Source of the DNA: Blastobasis lacticolella
Lineage: Eukaryota; Arthropoda; Insecta; Lepidoptera; Blastobasidae
Reading direction: 5' to 3'
Assembly: GCA_905147135.1 (NCBI GenBank)
Contig: LR990051.1
Coordinates: forward strand, 4,240,463 to 4,304,462
DNA length: 64,000 bases
The stretch's first letter is position 1, and every line of letters begins with the position of its first letter. Under the pieces are notes generated by a model. The model saw only the letters and a list, made by a program, of their open reading frames with translations. It was not told where the DNA came from and made no database searches. The position numbers and the translations under genes are program-made. Shown here piece by piece: positions 11,033-21,234 of this stretch.

Positions 11033-11112
11033 CCCCTTTGATGTGTCAACCGGGTTGTTAATGAGAAGTCCCGCGACCGCTTCCTTTGGTCACTTGATTG
11101 ATGTGGCATAAA
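11033..11112 (+). repeat. Duplicated non-coding segment, copy 1
   Basis: About 80 bases resembling 12568-12647 in the same orientation. Shared blocks are CCCCTTTGA, GTGTCAAC, GTTAATGAG, CGACCGCTTCCT and TTGATGTG. It is GC-richer than its surroundings and has no terminal repeats, poly-A or GAT tail, so it does not look like a transposon end. Confidence 0.55.
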
Positions 11113-11451
11113 TAATTCGACCACAAGATTTATTCACTCCTCATTAAAAATATGAGCCCCTACATCATTTTAGGACCAACCTAACTCTTAGCCTTCAAAG
11201 ATTCGTATCGTTAGATTTATTTTAGTTGCACGTAATTGCCCGTAAAGACAGTGGTTGTAATTTATTAAATAGAGGGCTTGTTTGATGTTTTGATATACCT
11301 AGTAAAGTAATAGGTAGGTTTAACGATTTTACTGGCGATTGCCACCATATAAAAATACCCTAATTTATACCTATTGATGGAACAGCATTAAAACCAAGGA
11401 GTCATTTTTAAAATTAACACATTTTATAATTTTTTTTATAATTCTAAGGTG

Positions 11452-11580
11452 GCAAAAAAGCAAACGGCCTGATGGTAAGCAGTCACCGCAACCTATGGAC
11501 GTTTGCAATACCAGGGGCATCCCCCACGCGTTGCCGACCCCTTAGAAACCTTAATACCCCTTTCTTGAAGAACTCCATGT
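11452..11580 (-). mobile_element. CR1-like non-LTR 3' end, antisense
   Basis: The plus strand reads GGTGGCAAAAAAGCAAACGG, CTGATGGTAAGCAGTCACCG, ACCAGGGGCATCC and GCGTTGCCGACCCC. These are the complement of the terminal ~130 bp of a CR1-like element. The copy at 22495 links this tail to a protein ending. Same subfamily as 23690 and 37028. Confidence 0.7.
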
Positions 11581-12130
11581 TTTACTCTCCATAGTAACAT
11601 GGTGTCGTTGATTTGCACAAATAATTACGTTTCTAGACAGACATGCTCTATCTTCGGTCGCATATATCACTTGCCACCTCTTGACAATATTAAAACAATA
11701 CAGATATATTTCTTAATCTAGAGTTAGACACAAACGCAAAACCACAATATCAAGCATCATTTCTATCGGGGTAGCGAGCGTGCAATCTAAACCATTGACG
11801 TAGGAAATAATATGGACATGAATAAATGACATTACAGTAAACATGGAAAAATTTTGCGGCAAGTTGCAGCCGGTTCGCCATTGTACCGCTTTCATTTGTC
11901 ACTTAACATGGGATCTGTCAATGTTCCTTTTCAAAAATCTCCATATATCTATCTCCACTACGAAGTACACTGCCGGGTAGGGTTTCTTTCTCTTAATTAA
12001 TGACCATCCAATTTGCTATGATTAAGTAAACTCAAATTAATTGTGAGGAAGTGTATCATAGCAAAATTAACATACAAATACAGGCAACATTCCCAAAATA
12101 TCACATACAATGGTTTGGTGCATCTTGTTG
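11581..12130. other. No gene seen
   Basis: AT-rich. The minus-strand frame at 11713-11895 has no recognisable motif. Confidence 0.55.
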
Positions 12131-12245
12131 CGAGAGCCAATGGCTTACGACGCGAGGATGCCGAAGACCGGGCGAAGTGGAGAAGAATGGGTAGGAAAGC
12201 GGACCCCAGCAGAGGCCGGAATAAACGCTAGGACGATGATGATGG
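12131..12245 (+). pseudogene. RTE-like C-terminal fragment with GAT tail
   Basis: The frame ends RANGLRREDAEDRAKWRR then MGRKADPSRGRNKR, a stop at 12229-12231 and GACGATGATGATGG. The DAEDRxKWRR...RKADP block recurs at 1727 and 18240 and is typical of an RTE-like polyprotein C-terminus. Only the last ~35 codons are retrotransposon-derived. Confidence 0.75.
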
Positions 12246-12567
12246 TGCATCTCGTTGAAGCAGCCCGAAAGCTCATACAGGTGCTTTTTAATGCATTCTT
12301 CAATAACTACACCCTTTGACAGAAACCCTTTGCTACGAATTCAACTATCATTAACGTGAATCAATATCAATCTAACTGTATAAATACAACAACTGAATAA
12401 AACCAAGTCCGCACCTATCGCCCTACACACGGAAGCCCATTACTAAGTACACTATCGTGAAAGTTTTTTCGTGCTTGCTTGAATGTCCATATATTTCCAA
12501 CGTCAACGGTCCAAACGAACCGCGTCACAGCAGAGCAACCCCGCGTTTGACGGGCGCCGACAGCTGT
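12246..12567. other. No gene seen
   Basis: AT-rich sequence with a CpG-richer end from about 12500 leading into the duplicated segment. Confidence 0.55.
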
Positions 12568-12647
12568 CCCCTTTGAAGTGTCAACTGGGCCGTTAATGAG
12601 GGATCTCTCCGACCGCTTCCTCTCGTGAGATTGATGTGCGGTTATTA
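12568..12647 (+). repeat. Duplicated non-coding segment, copy 2
   Basis: Diverged direct copy of 11033-11112, about 1.5 kb downstream. Roughly three quarters of aligned bases agree, with a 2-3 base length difference near the TTGATGTG block. Confidence 0.55.
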
Positions 12648-12900
12648 ACGTGGACGCATGCGTACTGGCGCTTTTATGTTCCTTTTTTTAATTATAGTGA
12701 TTGCAGAGTGAGGTGCGGCCAGTGTTGAGGGCTAGCGTTTTAGTTGTTCAAAGTGGGAATGGTATGAGGGAATAAGGTTGTTGTTGATTTTACATGGCTG
12801 TGTAGATTTACAACATTATTTTTAAACAATGATTAATCTGCATCTTGCAATAGTTAGGTACCTATTTCATCAATCAGTCTTGAGCATTGTTAAAAGTGTT

Positions 12901-13057
12901 TTAATTTTCGCGTTCTTTACACATATTATTATATTAGACGGGACTTACGGGACCAGAACATCAACGCAGCTGTCACTACAGTTTTCTCGTGACCACTTAA
13001 CCCTACCGAAACGTCGGGAAAATAAATCGAAAGGTACGTCGCGTGTAAGTCCCACCA
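12901..13057 (+). mobile_element. Hammerhead-like foldback element, GAAACGTC type, copy 1
   Basis: About 157 bp flanked by AAAAGTGTT at 12892-12900 and 13058-13066, a possible 9-bp target duplication. The left end shares an exact block (CGCGTTCTTTACACATATTA and onward to GACGGGACTT) with 27860 onward. GGGACTTAC at the left pairs with GTAAGTCCC at the right. Inside, TTTTCTC (12982-12988) can pair with GGGAAAA (13016-13022) as helix I. GTGACCA (12989-12995) sits where the hammerhead CUGANGA box would be. GAAA (13008-13011) then ACGTC follows. Helix II is not formed in this copy. Relation to Penelope-like retroelements, known to carry hammerhead motifs, is inference. Confidence 0.6.
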
Positions 13058-13307
13058 AAAAGTGTTATTATTCATAAACAGTAGCTACTTTGACATTGCT
13101 TTGTTATTGTGTTAAGAATTATTTAGTTAATATAGCAGAAACTGCTTAAATTGGTAGAAATTACCTCCATAATTGACAAAGTAAATATAAGCGTCAATGC
13201 TTTCAAAACCACGCGGTGCATATTTGTTGATTTCCAAAACGTCAAGTAGTTCTTAAAACTAGTCTAGCATAAGCTAGACCAGAACTTCTAAAATTACTTA
13301 TTGCTCT

Positions 13308-13616
13308 GAATTAAATCACTTTTTGTACACTAGTTCCACTTTATTATATAATTTTTATTAAATTGCAACCGGTTTCGAATTACTCATCTTCACATTATTG
13401 TATACTGTCGGTACCCACATCAACTTTAAATTATTATTTGTCGGTACCTACATATAGCTTGTAATCAAAATATAAAGTAATTGCCTGAAGATGAGTAATT
13501 CGAAACCGGTTGCAATTTAATAAAAATTATATAATAAAGTGGAACTAGTGTACAAAAAGTGATTTAATTCATAATAATGGAGTTCCATCATGAAGTGACA
13601 ACACAAAGTGTTAAAT
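13308..13616 (+). mobile_element. Foldback element with 87-bp arms and hammerhead-like core, GAAACCGG type
   Basis: A 309-bp insertion bounded by an exact 12-bp direct repeat, ACTTATTGCTCT (13296-13307 and 13617-13628). Its arms, about 13309-13395 and 13484-13571, are almost perfect inverted repeats. At the junction of the right arm the + strand reads AATTGC (13479-13484), CTGAAGA (13485-13491), ten bases, GAAA (13502-13505), ACCGGT, T, then GCAATT (13512-13517). AATTGC and GCAATT pair exactly as helix I, and CTGAAGA fits the CUGANGA core. Helix II is poor and helix III is a loopless palindrome, so intramolecular cleavage is doubtful. A relative lies at 60862. Confidence 0.7.
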
Positions 13617-14540
13617 ACTTATTGCTCTCATAGAAAAAGCGGTTGCAAACAAAAATAAACTTTCAAAAACATATTGCATGCATGCTTTTGATAAACACGG
13701 GGCGTATAAAAACAAAGGGAGCGCACGGCGCTGGCGGCTATGTGGTTAATGCGAATAATACATGAACATATTTATGACTCGCTTTATGGCGTAAGGAATT
13801 TATTTAGCTACAAATTATTTTTGGGGGAGAAAACGGTTAACTTTAGGGATGCTACGGTAGCATGTCTCGTGTTTGGAAAAGGCAAAACGATATCTTATTA
13901 TGGAATATGATTTATTCTCTTATGTATAATAAGTATATGTATGTTAATCGAATTTATTCGTTCGTATGTAATAAAACGCGAACATTTGTAACCTTTACAA
14001 AAATTTTTTAGACGGATTTGGTTAAATTTTGCAGTTTAACCGAGAATGATGAAAGTTGTTATTTATCCCGAAATTTAATGTATTTCCCGAGGGCACATGG
14101 CAAACGAATTTTATGTGGACAAAGACGCGAGCAAAAGCTTGACGACAACAAGAAAGAAACAGAAGAAAGTGGGTTGCCCGCTCTAACAAATGAGCAGCAG
14201 AGACACCTGATAGTAATCGACACCCCTAACATCTGCGATTCACGCACTTAGGTTCCTTATAACAAAAATCTAGAACTGCAGGTGCACTGTCAATGTGAGG
14301 ACTGACATGATATGCATCAGGACTTCAGGACAGTAATTGCTCTGGCTATCTTATTCTACCAATCGTCTAGCACAGGTTTCCTTCACATAATCTTCACTCA
14401 AATATCATACAATCAGTACCTACATAGACACTTCACCCTGAATGAGATTCGAATCTCTCCTCGTACACTTTTTTTGCTCTCTGATATTTCGCTTGTTCGT
14501 CATTTTCATCAATGATCATCAGCTGGACTTGATTATTCTC
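13617..14540. other. No gene seen
   Basis: AT-rich. Complementary frames at 14018-14251 show no domain. Nothing else supported. Confidence 0.6.
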
Positions 14541-14605
14541 CATGCCATTCGAGTATTGTATCATCATCTCCACGACTGGCAGGTAGGTAGGTTTCATACG
14601 AGCAA
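14541..14605 (-). mobile_element. Family A-like fragment, antisense
   Basis: The plus strand carries TTGTATCATCATCTCCACGA and CTGGCAGGTAGGT, which resemble the complement of family A's GCCTGCCAAGCGTGGAGAT block. Short and diverged. Confidence 0.35.
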
Positions 14606-14923
14606 GAAGTAATTCGAAGGGGGTTGATAATATTATGTCTCTACTTGAGACGATACGACCGCACACCACACCAACCCATGGCCGTACTAACCTCTGTGTC
14701 ATACGGACCGCATCAGCCCATGACCGGCTTATTAATACCACAGAAACTTATAAAAATGTCTGCACTCTTGAATAAACAATCTGTATTCACAACAGGATAT
14801 AATAAAGCACAGCGCGCGCGTCGCCACGCATACCGGTCACCGCGATGCTATGATTTCATTATTTAGAATCTGTGCAAATTCCGTAGAGATCCGTCCTTAG
14901 TATCGAAGGGACATTATACCTAC

Positions 14924-15101
14924 TGTGCGCGGGCGACTTTATGTGCATCGGGCACTACTGCCTAAATCATTCGAGTAGCAATTTTTGAAGGCTCGATACT
15001 TCGCCATCTCACTCGGTTGCGGTTTGAGCGGATCAGATGGCGATGTATAATCCGTTTGAGTTAGACGGTTGGAACCGATGGACAAGAACTCGCACGCGCA
15101 T
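14924..15101. mobile_element. MITE family M2, copy 1
   Basis: Begins TGTGCGCGGGCGACTTTATG and ends GGACAAGAACTCGCACGCGC. The ends are inverted relatives. Internal blocks ATTCGAGTAGCAAT and GAGTTAGACGGT are shared with 28439-28554. No coding capacity. Confidence 0.65.
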
Positions 15102-15918
15102 AGTACCAGCATAAAAGCTGTGTGAACTGTGCAGAAATGATAGTCGACAATTCATAATATCCTATATTTTTTTTAAATAGAGTAAGAAAAACGTGCAAGC
15201 CAATGGCACCACTAGGTTTCAAAAACGTAAAACAGGAGGTGTGTTGTCACTATCACACGGAAGTGACATGACTCTTCCTGTATTTGAGCTACCTAATCCT
15301 TCAAAATTGAATACATTAACGCAAGCATTGTTGCTTGGCTTCAGCCTCTCATAAGCAGCTAATCGCCACATACAACGGTTCCCATCACAAACCCCGCAAT
15401 ACGGGCCCCTTCCTAACGCTCGCCGGCCACAATTGACGGATATTTTTTGTCCATCCGTACATTTGCAGTGGCTCTGATTTATGCGGAGTCACGTAAATAT
15501 CGCATAATGGTGCTGCATCGCGCGGTGCATCGGAAAAAATAGCGCTACCGGCGGCGCGGCTGGGGTTCGAGAGAGGAGATGACAGCGGTAGAATTACCTA
15601 ATTATTCCAAGTTGGCATAATAGCAGTGGTAGAGTTGTCAGATTATCCCTATTTTTGAAACGCTTGCCTCGAGTGGAATTCAATTTTGATTTTTAAGTTC
15701 AAATTAAATTAACGTTTGCAAATTATACACCTATTTACTTACACCATTTGACTTATTTCTAACTTTTCTTATTCTGCGCTTTTTATATTAATCCACGGTA
15801 CCATGAAAAAGCAAGTGAAGGTAAAAAAGTGAATGATTGTTAACTAACTTTAAATCGTTATAGATCCTAAACGGTCATTCTAATTGAAAAATGGTAAGAT
15901 AAACCTAACTGATGAGAA
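15102..15918. other. No gene seen
   Basis: Contains a CpG-richer patch at 15395-15575. No frame or repeat supported. Confidence 0.55.
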
Positions 15919-16023
15919 AATCATCATCATCATCATCATATCAGCCAGAAGACGCCCACTGCTGGGCATAGGCCTCCCCCAGAGATCTCCACAAAGGCCG
16001 GTCCTTTGCTTTCCGCATCCAGC
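15919..16023 (-). mobile_element. RTE-like 3' end, antisense, with GAT tail
   Basis: The plus strand opens with six ATC units, then ATATCAGCC, AAGACGCCCACTGCTGGGCA, TAGGCCTCCCCCAGAGATCT and CCACAAAGGCCGG. This is the complement of the RTE-like WRSLGEAYxQQW coding end plus tail. Truncated after ~100 bp. Confidence 0.8.
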
Positions 16024-16634
16024 ATGAGAAAATATGACCTTTCAAAACCTATTCAACGCTATCCTAAATGACATGGTTAGTCGACTTTAATTTTTTATTT
16101 TTCACAAAATGGTGTCTGGTATAATTGAACCACGATAAGTCCGTATTGACTGACAGTAGTAAAAACTATAAAATATGGATATGCCAATAATATGGGGGTA
16201 ATCTGTCCTTGTCAGTCCTTCTTGTAATTGTAATTGGACTAAATTATTAATCGTGCTGAAAATTATATCTCTCACTACCTTATAAATGTTTTGCCCATTA
16301 TTTAATTATATTTTTCATAACTCACGAAAATAAACAATACTACAGTTCTAATACTTTTAAAAAACTTGTCATAACATAACATAGTTGCCATACAGAGTTT
16401 TTTTTGAATAAGCGATTCGGACTTAGCGTGGTCTTATTATAGTTGCCGTAATAAATTTCGTGTCAATCAATATCATGTCTTTAGTGACACTTGCAAGATT
16501 AAGACAAATCGATAGACGTAAGAACCATCACAATTGGCCCACGCGTTTGGGCTCTAGAGTGCCACAAAGAAACAAATGTACATAGGTAATTATATTAGGC
16601 TGATAAACACATTGCCACTTTCTGTTGTTGAGTA
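16024..16634. other. No gene seen
   Basis: AT-rich. No frame or repeat supported. Confidence 0.6.
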
Positions 16635-16733
16635 TTTTCCATGCCATCCGTCTGTCAAGCGTGGTCATTATGGCAAAGGTTCACACTGGACGTGAACGAG
16701 GCTCAAGCCGACTAGGCTGACGAAGATGATGAA
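16635..16733 (+). mobile_element. Family A-like 3' fragment
   Basis: Has CCATCCGTCTGTCAAGCGTG, GTCATTATGGCAA and ends GACGAAGATGATG, the 3' half of the family A layout with strong divergence. Confidence 0.45.
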
Positions 16734-17033
16734 TTTCAAACGCTCCGCTCATGCTTTAAAGCGCTCCGTTGCACAATATCGTCTGAAGGGGTTTCAATTT
16801 TTGTCCGTTTCGTTGCTAAACGTGAAAGATAGACGTCAAATGCAAAAATTGCGACGCGCGCGCCGCTTTTTGCGTTCCGAGTGCTTTCACTCTACCTGAT
16901 GCCAGGCTGGATGAAATGCTGCATTTTGCTGAGAGGCGATAGCGTTCTACTTGTAGGTCATTTCGTTTCAGAGCGGTATCGCGTAGTTTTAGAGTGTTGA
17001 AATTCCTTTGCAGAATTTAGTAGTTATAGTTAT

Positions 17034-17322
17034 GTTGGCGTAAGAGCGTCGGTGGCCCAGTAAGGGGTCCGATTTGTAAGCGCGAGGTACAGGGTTCGAA
17101 CCCCAGTGCCGCTATGTACCAATGACTCGTTTATGAGGTTGATGAGTTAAATCCTAACTAATGCTTTTACGATGGGGAAATCAATGTGATGAAACTTGGC
17201 AACTGAATGTGTAATCAGTAATCAATCTGGACAGGTTCCCCTCCCCAGTTACAGAATGGGAGTTAAATGGAGCGACCTCAACTGTAATTACGCACCCAGT
17301 AAATACATCCCCCCTGGACAAA
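17034..17322 (+). mobile_element. tRNA-derived SINE, copy 1, 3' part diverged
   Basis: Head GCGTCGGTGGCCCAGTAAGG holds an A-box-like sequence. A perfect B box GGTTCGAACCC is at 17093-17103 within a T-arm-like hairpin (GGGTTCGAACCC). After it comes CTATGTACCAATGACTC, shared with 19250. The body then matches through AACTGAATGTGTAA and a CAGGTTCCCCTC block but lacks the usual CGGACCCCGGGCCCTCG 3' end. A 9-bp repeat TATAGTTAT (17025-17033 and 17323-17331) may be its target duplication. Confidence 0.75.
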
Positions 17323-17967
17323 TATAGTTATCAAACTTGGTTAAGAAAACAGCTAGAGCAGCATTTTCCGTCACCCGTTTTTTCTTGCCAGACAAATAGA
17401 TATCTAGTCAGTTTTCTGCGTAGAACAAAGTACTTTTTCTTTCTTTGACAAGATTTCATAAAATCGGAAGTGCAAAAAGCAACGGCATTATTAATAAATC
17501 ATCGAAACAAATAAATAAATGAATTTCCACTTAGGTACCTACATCGCACATAAATTATCCTTTCCATTTAAACATTACGCAACGGAGAGCCACCGAATTA
17601 ACGCTATCGACCATTACAGTCATAAATACAGTTAATCACGACCCGTTGGCCGTAACTCACTGCGGCAATAAAAAGTAACCCCAAAAAATAATACATCAAA
17701 ATGAATATTTATGAGGAGAACAACACGCTTTATCATTGTTGCCGAATTACACGAGCAGCTAGGCTGGGGCTGGCTCATATTAATTTGGTAATTGAGCGTG
17801 ACTTATATTTCACTTTTAATGGGATCCTGACAGTCCCTAGAATTATATACTGGAGTGGTGCAATAAATTAGCTAAATTTGTGTGGTGGTGAAATAGAGAT
17901 GCACCAACGTCGTACAAATACGAGTATGTCTTACATCCGTATTTACAACCAATATTTCAACTAACAA
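17323..17967. other. No gene seen
   Basis: AT-rich sequence. Nothing supported. Confidence 0.6.
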
Positions 17968-18100
17968 TTTTTTTATATGTAATACGGTAGGCAAACAGGC
18001 AAGCGGGCTACCTGATGTAAAATGGTCACCACTGTCTAGACATTAGCAACACCAAGAGTATCGCCAATGCGTTGCCCATCTCTGTAACACGTTGCTCTGG
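17968..18100 (-). mobile_element. CR1-like 3' end, antisense
   Basis: The plus strand reads ATACGGTAGGCAAACAGGCA, AGCGGGCTACCTGATG, ATTAGCAACACCAAGAG and GCGTTGCCCATCTCT. This complements the CR1-like tail seen at 22600-22735. On the minus strand it can be read as a diverged GNAL...VANVSRQW-type ending. Same subfamily as 37848 and 47483. Confidence 0.75.
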
Positions 18101-18239
18101 CAGCAAAAAGGCAAATGCCCCTCTACTGCCAAAGCCACGGTTCCCCAAACCCCCACTCAATGGAGCCCCATGTATGAAGATATGTGGAAAATAGGTGTCT
18201 GGACCTGTGGGTGTCAGAAAAGTCGGATCGGATCTTTGA

Positions 18240-18362
18240 GTCGGATGCGAGAGCAACGGCTTACGATGCGAGGACGCCAAAGACCGGATGAAGTGGAGAA
18301 GAATTAGTAGAAAATCGGATTCTGGCAGAAGCCGGGATAAGTAGGATGATGATGATGATGAT
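18240..18362 (+). pseudogene. RTE-like C-terminal fragment with GAT tail
   Basis: The frame reads ESNGLRCEDAKDRMKWRR then ISRKSDSGRSRDK, a stop and six GAT units. It parallels 12131 but is more diverged (KWRRISRKSD for KWRRMGRKADP). It lies downstream of the CR1-like tail on the opposite strand. Confidence 0.75.
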
Positions 18363-18629
18363 TTGGCTAAGTAAAATAGCGTTACTATACGTTCCCACAG
18401 TGCCCGAGGCTTTTTGCTGTGTGAATTCACTGCGTTCAATATGATAAATTTATACGATAAATTAATATTGGTAAATTTTGCTCTCTACTTTATCTGTGCT
18501 CATGCTTTGTTCCCATCTCTACTCAAGTCTGCTGTCGGAACCCTGTCTGTAGACCACATGGTATCGTGGGACCTTAACGTGTCCTCCATAGCACGGAACT
18601 CATGGGGATCGTGTATAATTTACATAAAT

Positions 18630-18735
18630 ACATTCATATCGTCACGCCTTTTTCCCGTAAGGGTAGGCAGAGACCATGTTCCACTTGCTACGGTCCTGAC
18701 ATATCTCTCTCGCTTCTTCCACATTCATTAACCTT
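18630..18735 (+). repeat. Dispersed repeat fragment
   Basis: Contains CGTCACGCCTTTTTCCCGTA, GGGTAGGCAGAGACCATG, TTCCACTTGCTACGGTCCTG and CATTCATTAACC. I recognise this block from repetitive lepidopteran sequence, but there is no other copy in this window. Confidence 0.4.
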
Positions 18736-18773
18736 TTCATACACGCTCTTCGATTTAGAGAACTCTTGACCAT

Positions 18774-18925
18774 TCTGTATATGATTTGTACGTAGAAATT
18801 GCAAAAATGCCATTACACTCTGGGTCACCCACTTACAACTTTCTAAGTGTGTATAATTTGTACGTAGAAATAACCAAAAGGCCTTTGCAAAGTTTCGAGT
18901 AGAACTCTGGGTCGCCCAATTGCAA
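18774..18925 (+). repeat. Local tandem duplication, ~75-bp unit
   Basis: Two adjacent diverged units share TGTATA, ATTTGTACGTAGAAAT and, further on, ACTCTGGGTC followed by CCCA and TGCAA or TACAA. The second unit has an extra stretch between the two blocks. Confidence 0.6.
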
Positions 18926-19249
18926 GGCGCAAGATGTCGCTACTCGGACACCACAGACTAGATACCTCACATGCTGAAGGAGTATCAGAAATTACGTAGA
19001 GGAGGTAACTATTGTACACTATACGAACTCTTGTGTGTTTCACTTGTTACACCTATATTTGGAACTCTGCGATATGCAACTTACTAGGCGTGGATACGTC
19101 ACAGCAAATTTCTCTGATTATTTGGAGAACGTTCTCTAGCGGATTGTTACGGTCTATTTGATCATAACGGTTCAATAAACATCGTCGCTAGAGGAAATTA
19201 GGAACAAAATAAAAGTAATACATTACCGGGAAATATACTGTTTTAGTCG

Positions 19250-19611
19250 CAAGAGCGTCGGTGGCCGGGCGGCTGAGTATTCGACTCGTAAGCGAGAGGT
19301 ACCGGGTTCGAATCCCGCTGCGGCTATGTACCAATGACTCTTTTCTGTGTTATGTACATTAGTTGAATTCTAACCGATGCTCTTACGGTGAGGGAAAACA
19401 TCGTGATGAAGCCTGCAAATTCAGGCAACTGAATTTGTAACCATGATCCAATCTGGTCAGGTTCCCCTCGTAGCAGAGTCTCGGAGGTCAGATGGTAGTC
19501 GCTCCATTGTAATAACCTGATCGCCAAATCCTGGATCATGGTCAAGGCGGACCCCGGGCCCTCGTCCTCGAGAGCACAACCGGGACATTAACGCTAAGAT
19601 GATTATTTTTT
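19250..19611 (+). mobile_element. tRNA-derived SINE, complete, with 16-bp target duplication
   Basis: Full ~362-bp SINE. A-box-like TGGCCGGGCGG is at 19262-19272 and a perfect B box GGTTCGAATCC at 19305-19315, within an anticodon/T-arm-like layout; RNA polymerase III would read it. The body runs through CGATGCTCTTACGGTGAGGG and a CAGGTTCCCCTCG block to CGGACCCCGGGCCCTCG and an AAGATGATTATTTTTTT tail. The exact 16-bp repeat TATACTGTTTTAGTCG flanks it (19234-19249 and 19612-19627), so insertion was by target-primed reverse transcription and is fairly young. The 3' partner LINE is not identified. Confidence 0.92.
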
Positions 19612-19627
19612 TATACTGTTTTAGTCG

Positions 19628-21234
19628 TGGTTGGAATGTGGTTGAATTGGGACTAGTGGTACAACTTTTCTTTCCTAGTTGAAAAGTTTATCTGGAATAC
19701 CTCGGTATAATACCGCCTTTTCTAAAAATGCTCTGGTCTTTAGGAAGTAAGTTATAAGAGACATATTAGTACTGCGTCCGGTAATTCCTTCAACGACATT
19801 CTGATGTGCTTGGCAGGGAATCTATTGAAGAAGATTATGCAATAAGTACCAATATTAGGTGTTCACAGTATATTGGCAAAATATACCATAGAACAATTAT
19901 TTGTTAATATAGACACAGAAATATGAATAGCGTAAAGTTCAGCAGTTTCCGTGCCAGCACGGTTATTTTCAAATGGGGTTAAGGTCAGTAATTGTCCAAC
20001 TTATATCGACTCTACTTAATTGGGTAGGCAACTATAATTAATCAAAAAAAGCGTCGACAGATGACTTTCCTCATTTTTTAGGGTTCGCTATTCAGTGTTT
20101 CGAATTAAATTCTGATGGGCTGCAAGGTTTTTATAAATAAAAAGAGTGCAGGGTAAAACCTTATGTATTTGTAAATAATAATGGGCCATTGATATTTTTT
20201 CTTTGTATTATTCACTAGTGGACCCGGCGCGACTTCGTTCGCGTACACCTGCTTTACCCCTGCCTACCTTTTTTTCTTGCTTATAAATCTTGCTCGTGAA
20301 ATCTATAGTTGAAAACCGCATAAAAATCCAACGGATTGTGATTGAACGTGGTTTAAAAGATCTAAGCGTTCATAGATACATAGGGAAAGACGGCGGGAAG
20401 CGATTTTGTTTTATACTAAGTATAGAAGTAGCACATTCACATACTTATCACATATCACACAAAACATCAACACTTCTGAATTAAAATTATCACTCTGAAC
20501 CCATAAGTCAAATTAATAAAAAGAACAGTCAAATAACTACGGAACCCCAACTGAACCCCAACTCACGCCCTGGTCTTATCTGAAGATCATGACAGCCAAA
20601 ATAGTGGGTTCACATTGTTTTAACAGCTCATGAGCCATAGTTGCCATCACGTTTCGTGTCCAGTCACTTTTAATTAAGGTTGTTCTATTAGTATGATTGC
20701 CCCATTTTAACTGAGCTACGTGTTAAAGTCTGCCACTGTGAAATTTTAATAGAATTTTTAAATTTTAATTGCACGGTTTAAAATGCGTGCAACGTGATAG
20801 TATCTTCCTATTATTAACGTATAGTAGGAATAGATAGTAATTACATAGTTGTTGACTACCACGTAATGCCAATTAATAGGTAAAAAGATATTAAGTATAG
20901 AGAAGTAGGTAGTGGTAACGGTAAATTAATGTTTAGCTACCGTAATTTAAGAAAAAGTAAATGAAAGGAAGAAATCGAAATTAGGTATAGGTGTAGGGAG
21001 TATAGTAAATGGACTACACACACGATAAGTTGGTCGTGTGTATTTGCATCTGGATGTGCCGATTTTTATGTGATTCATAGCTTTGCTTAATAAAGATCGG
21101 TTTAATAGCTTGGGAAATAATTGAGTATATTATGTAGACTTTGTCACGAGAGTCCGACATTTTGTCGAATAGGTTTAGAAGTATAAAAATATGTTAAAAT
21201 TGTAATGATAAATCTCAGGGCCTCAGTTCTATAA
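19628..21234. other. No gene seen; one short repeat boundary and one hairpin
   Basis: AT-rich. At 20215-20250 an ACTAGTGGACCC...GCGACTTCGTTCGCGT block resembles one at 54170 (complement), a repeat boundary. A perfect hairpin TACACACACGA with TCGTGTGTA occurs near 21013-21034. No coding signal. Confidence 0.5.

Noticed and set aside
17093..17103. B box that could mark a tRNA gene
   Set aside because: No full cloverleaf with acceptor stem can be drawn, and the body matches the SINE at 19250 well beyond tRNA length.
18026..18439. 137-codon minus-strand frame
   Set aside because: It runs across a CR1-like tail and an antisense RTE-like fragment with GAT repeats (the poly-Ser run), so it is a composite of transposon pieces.
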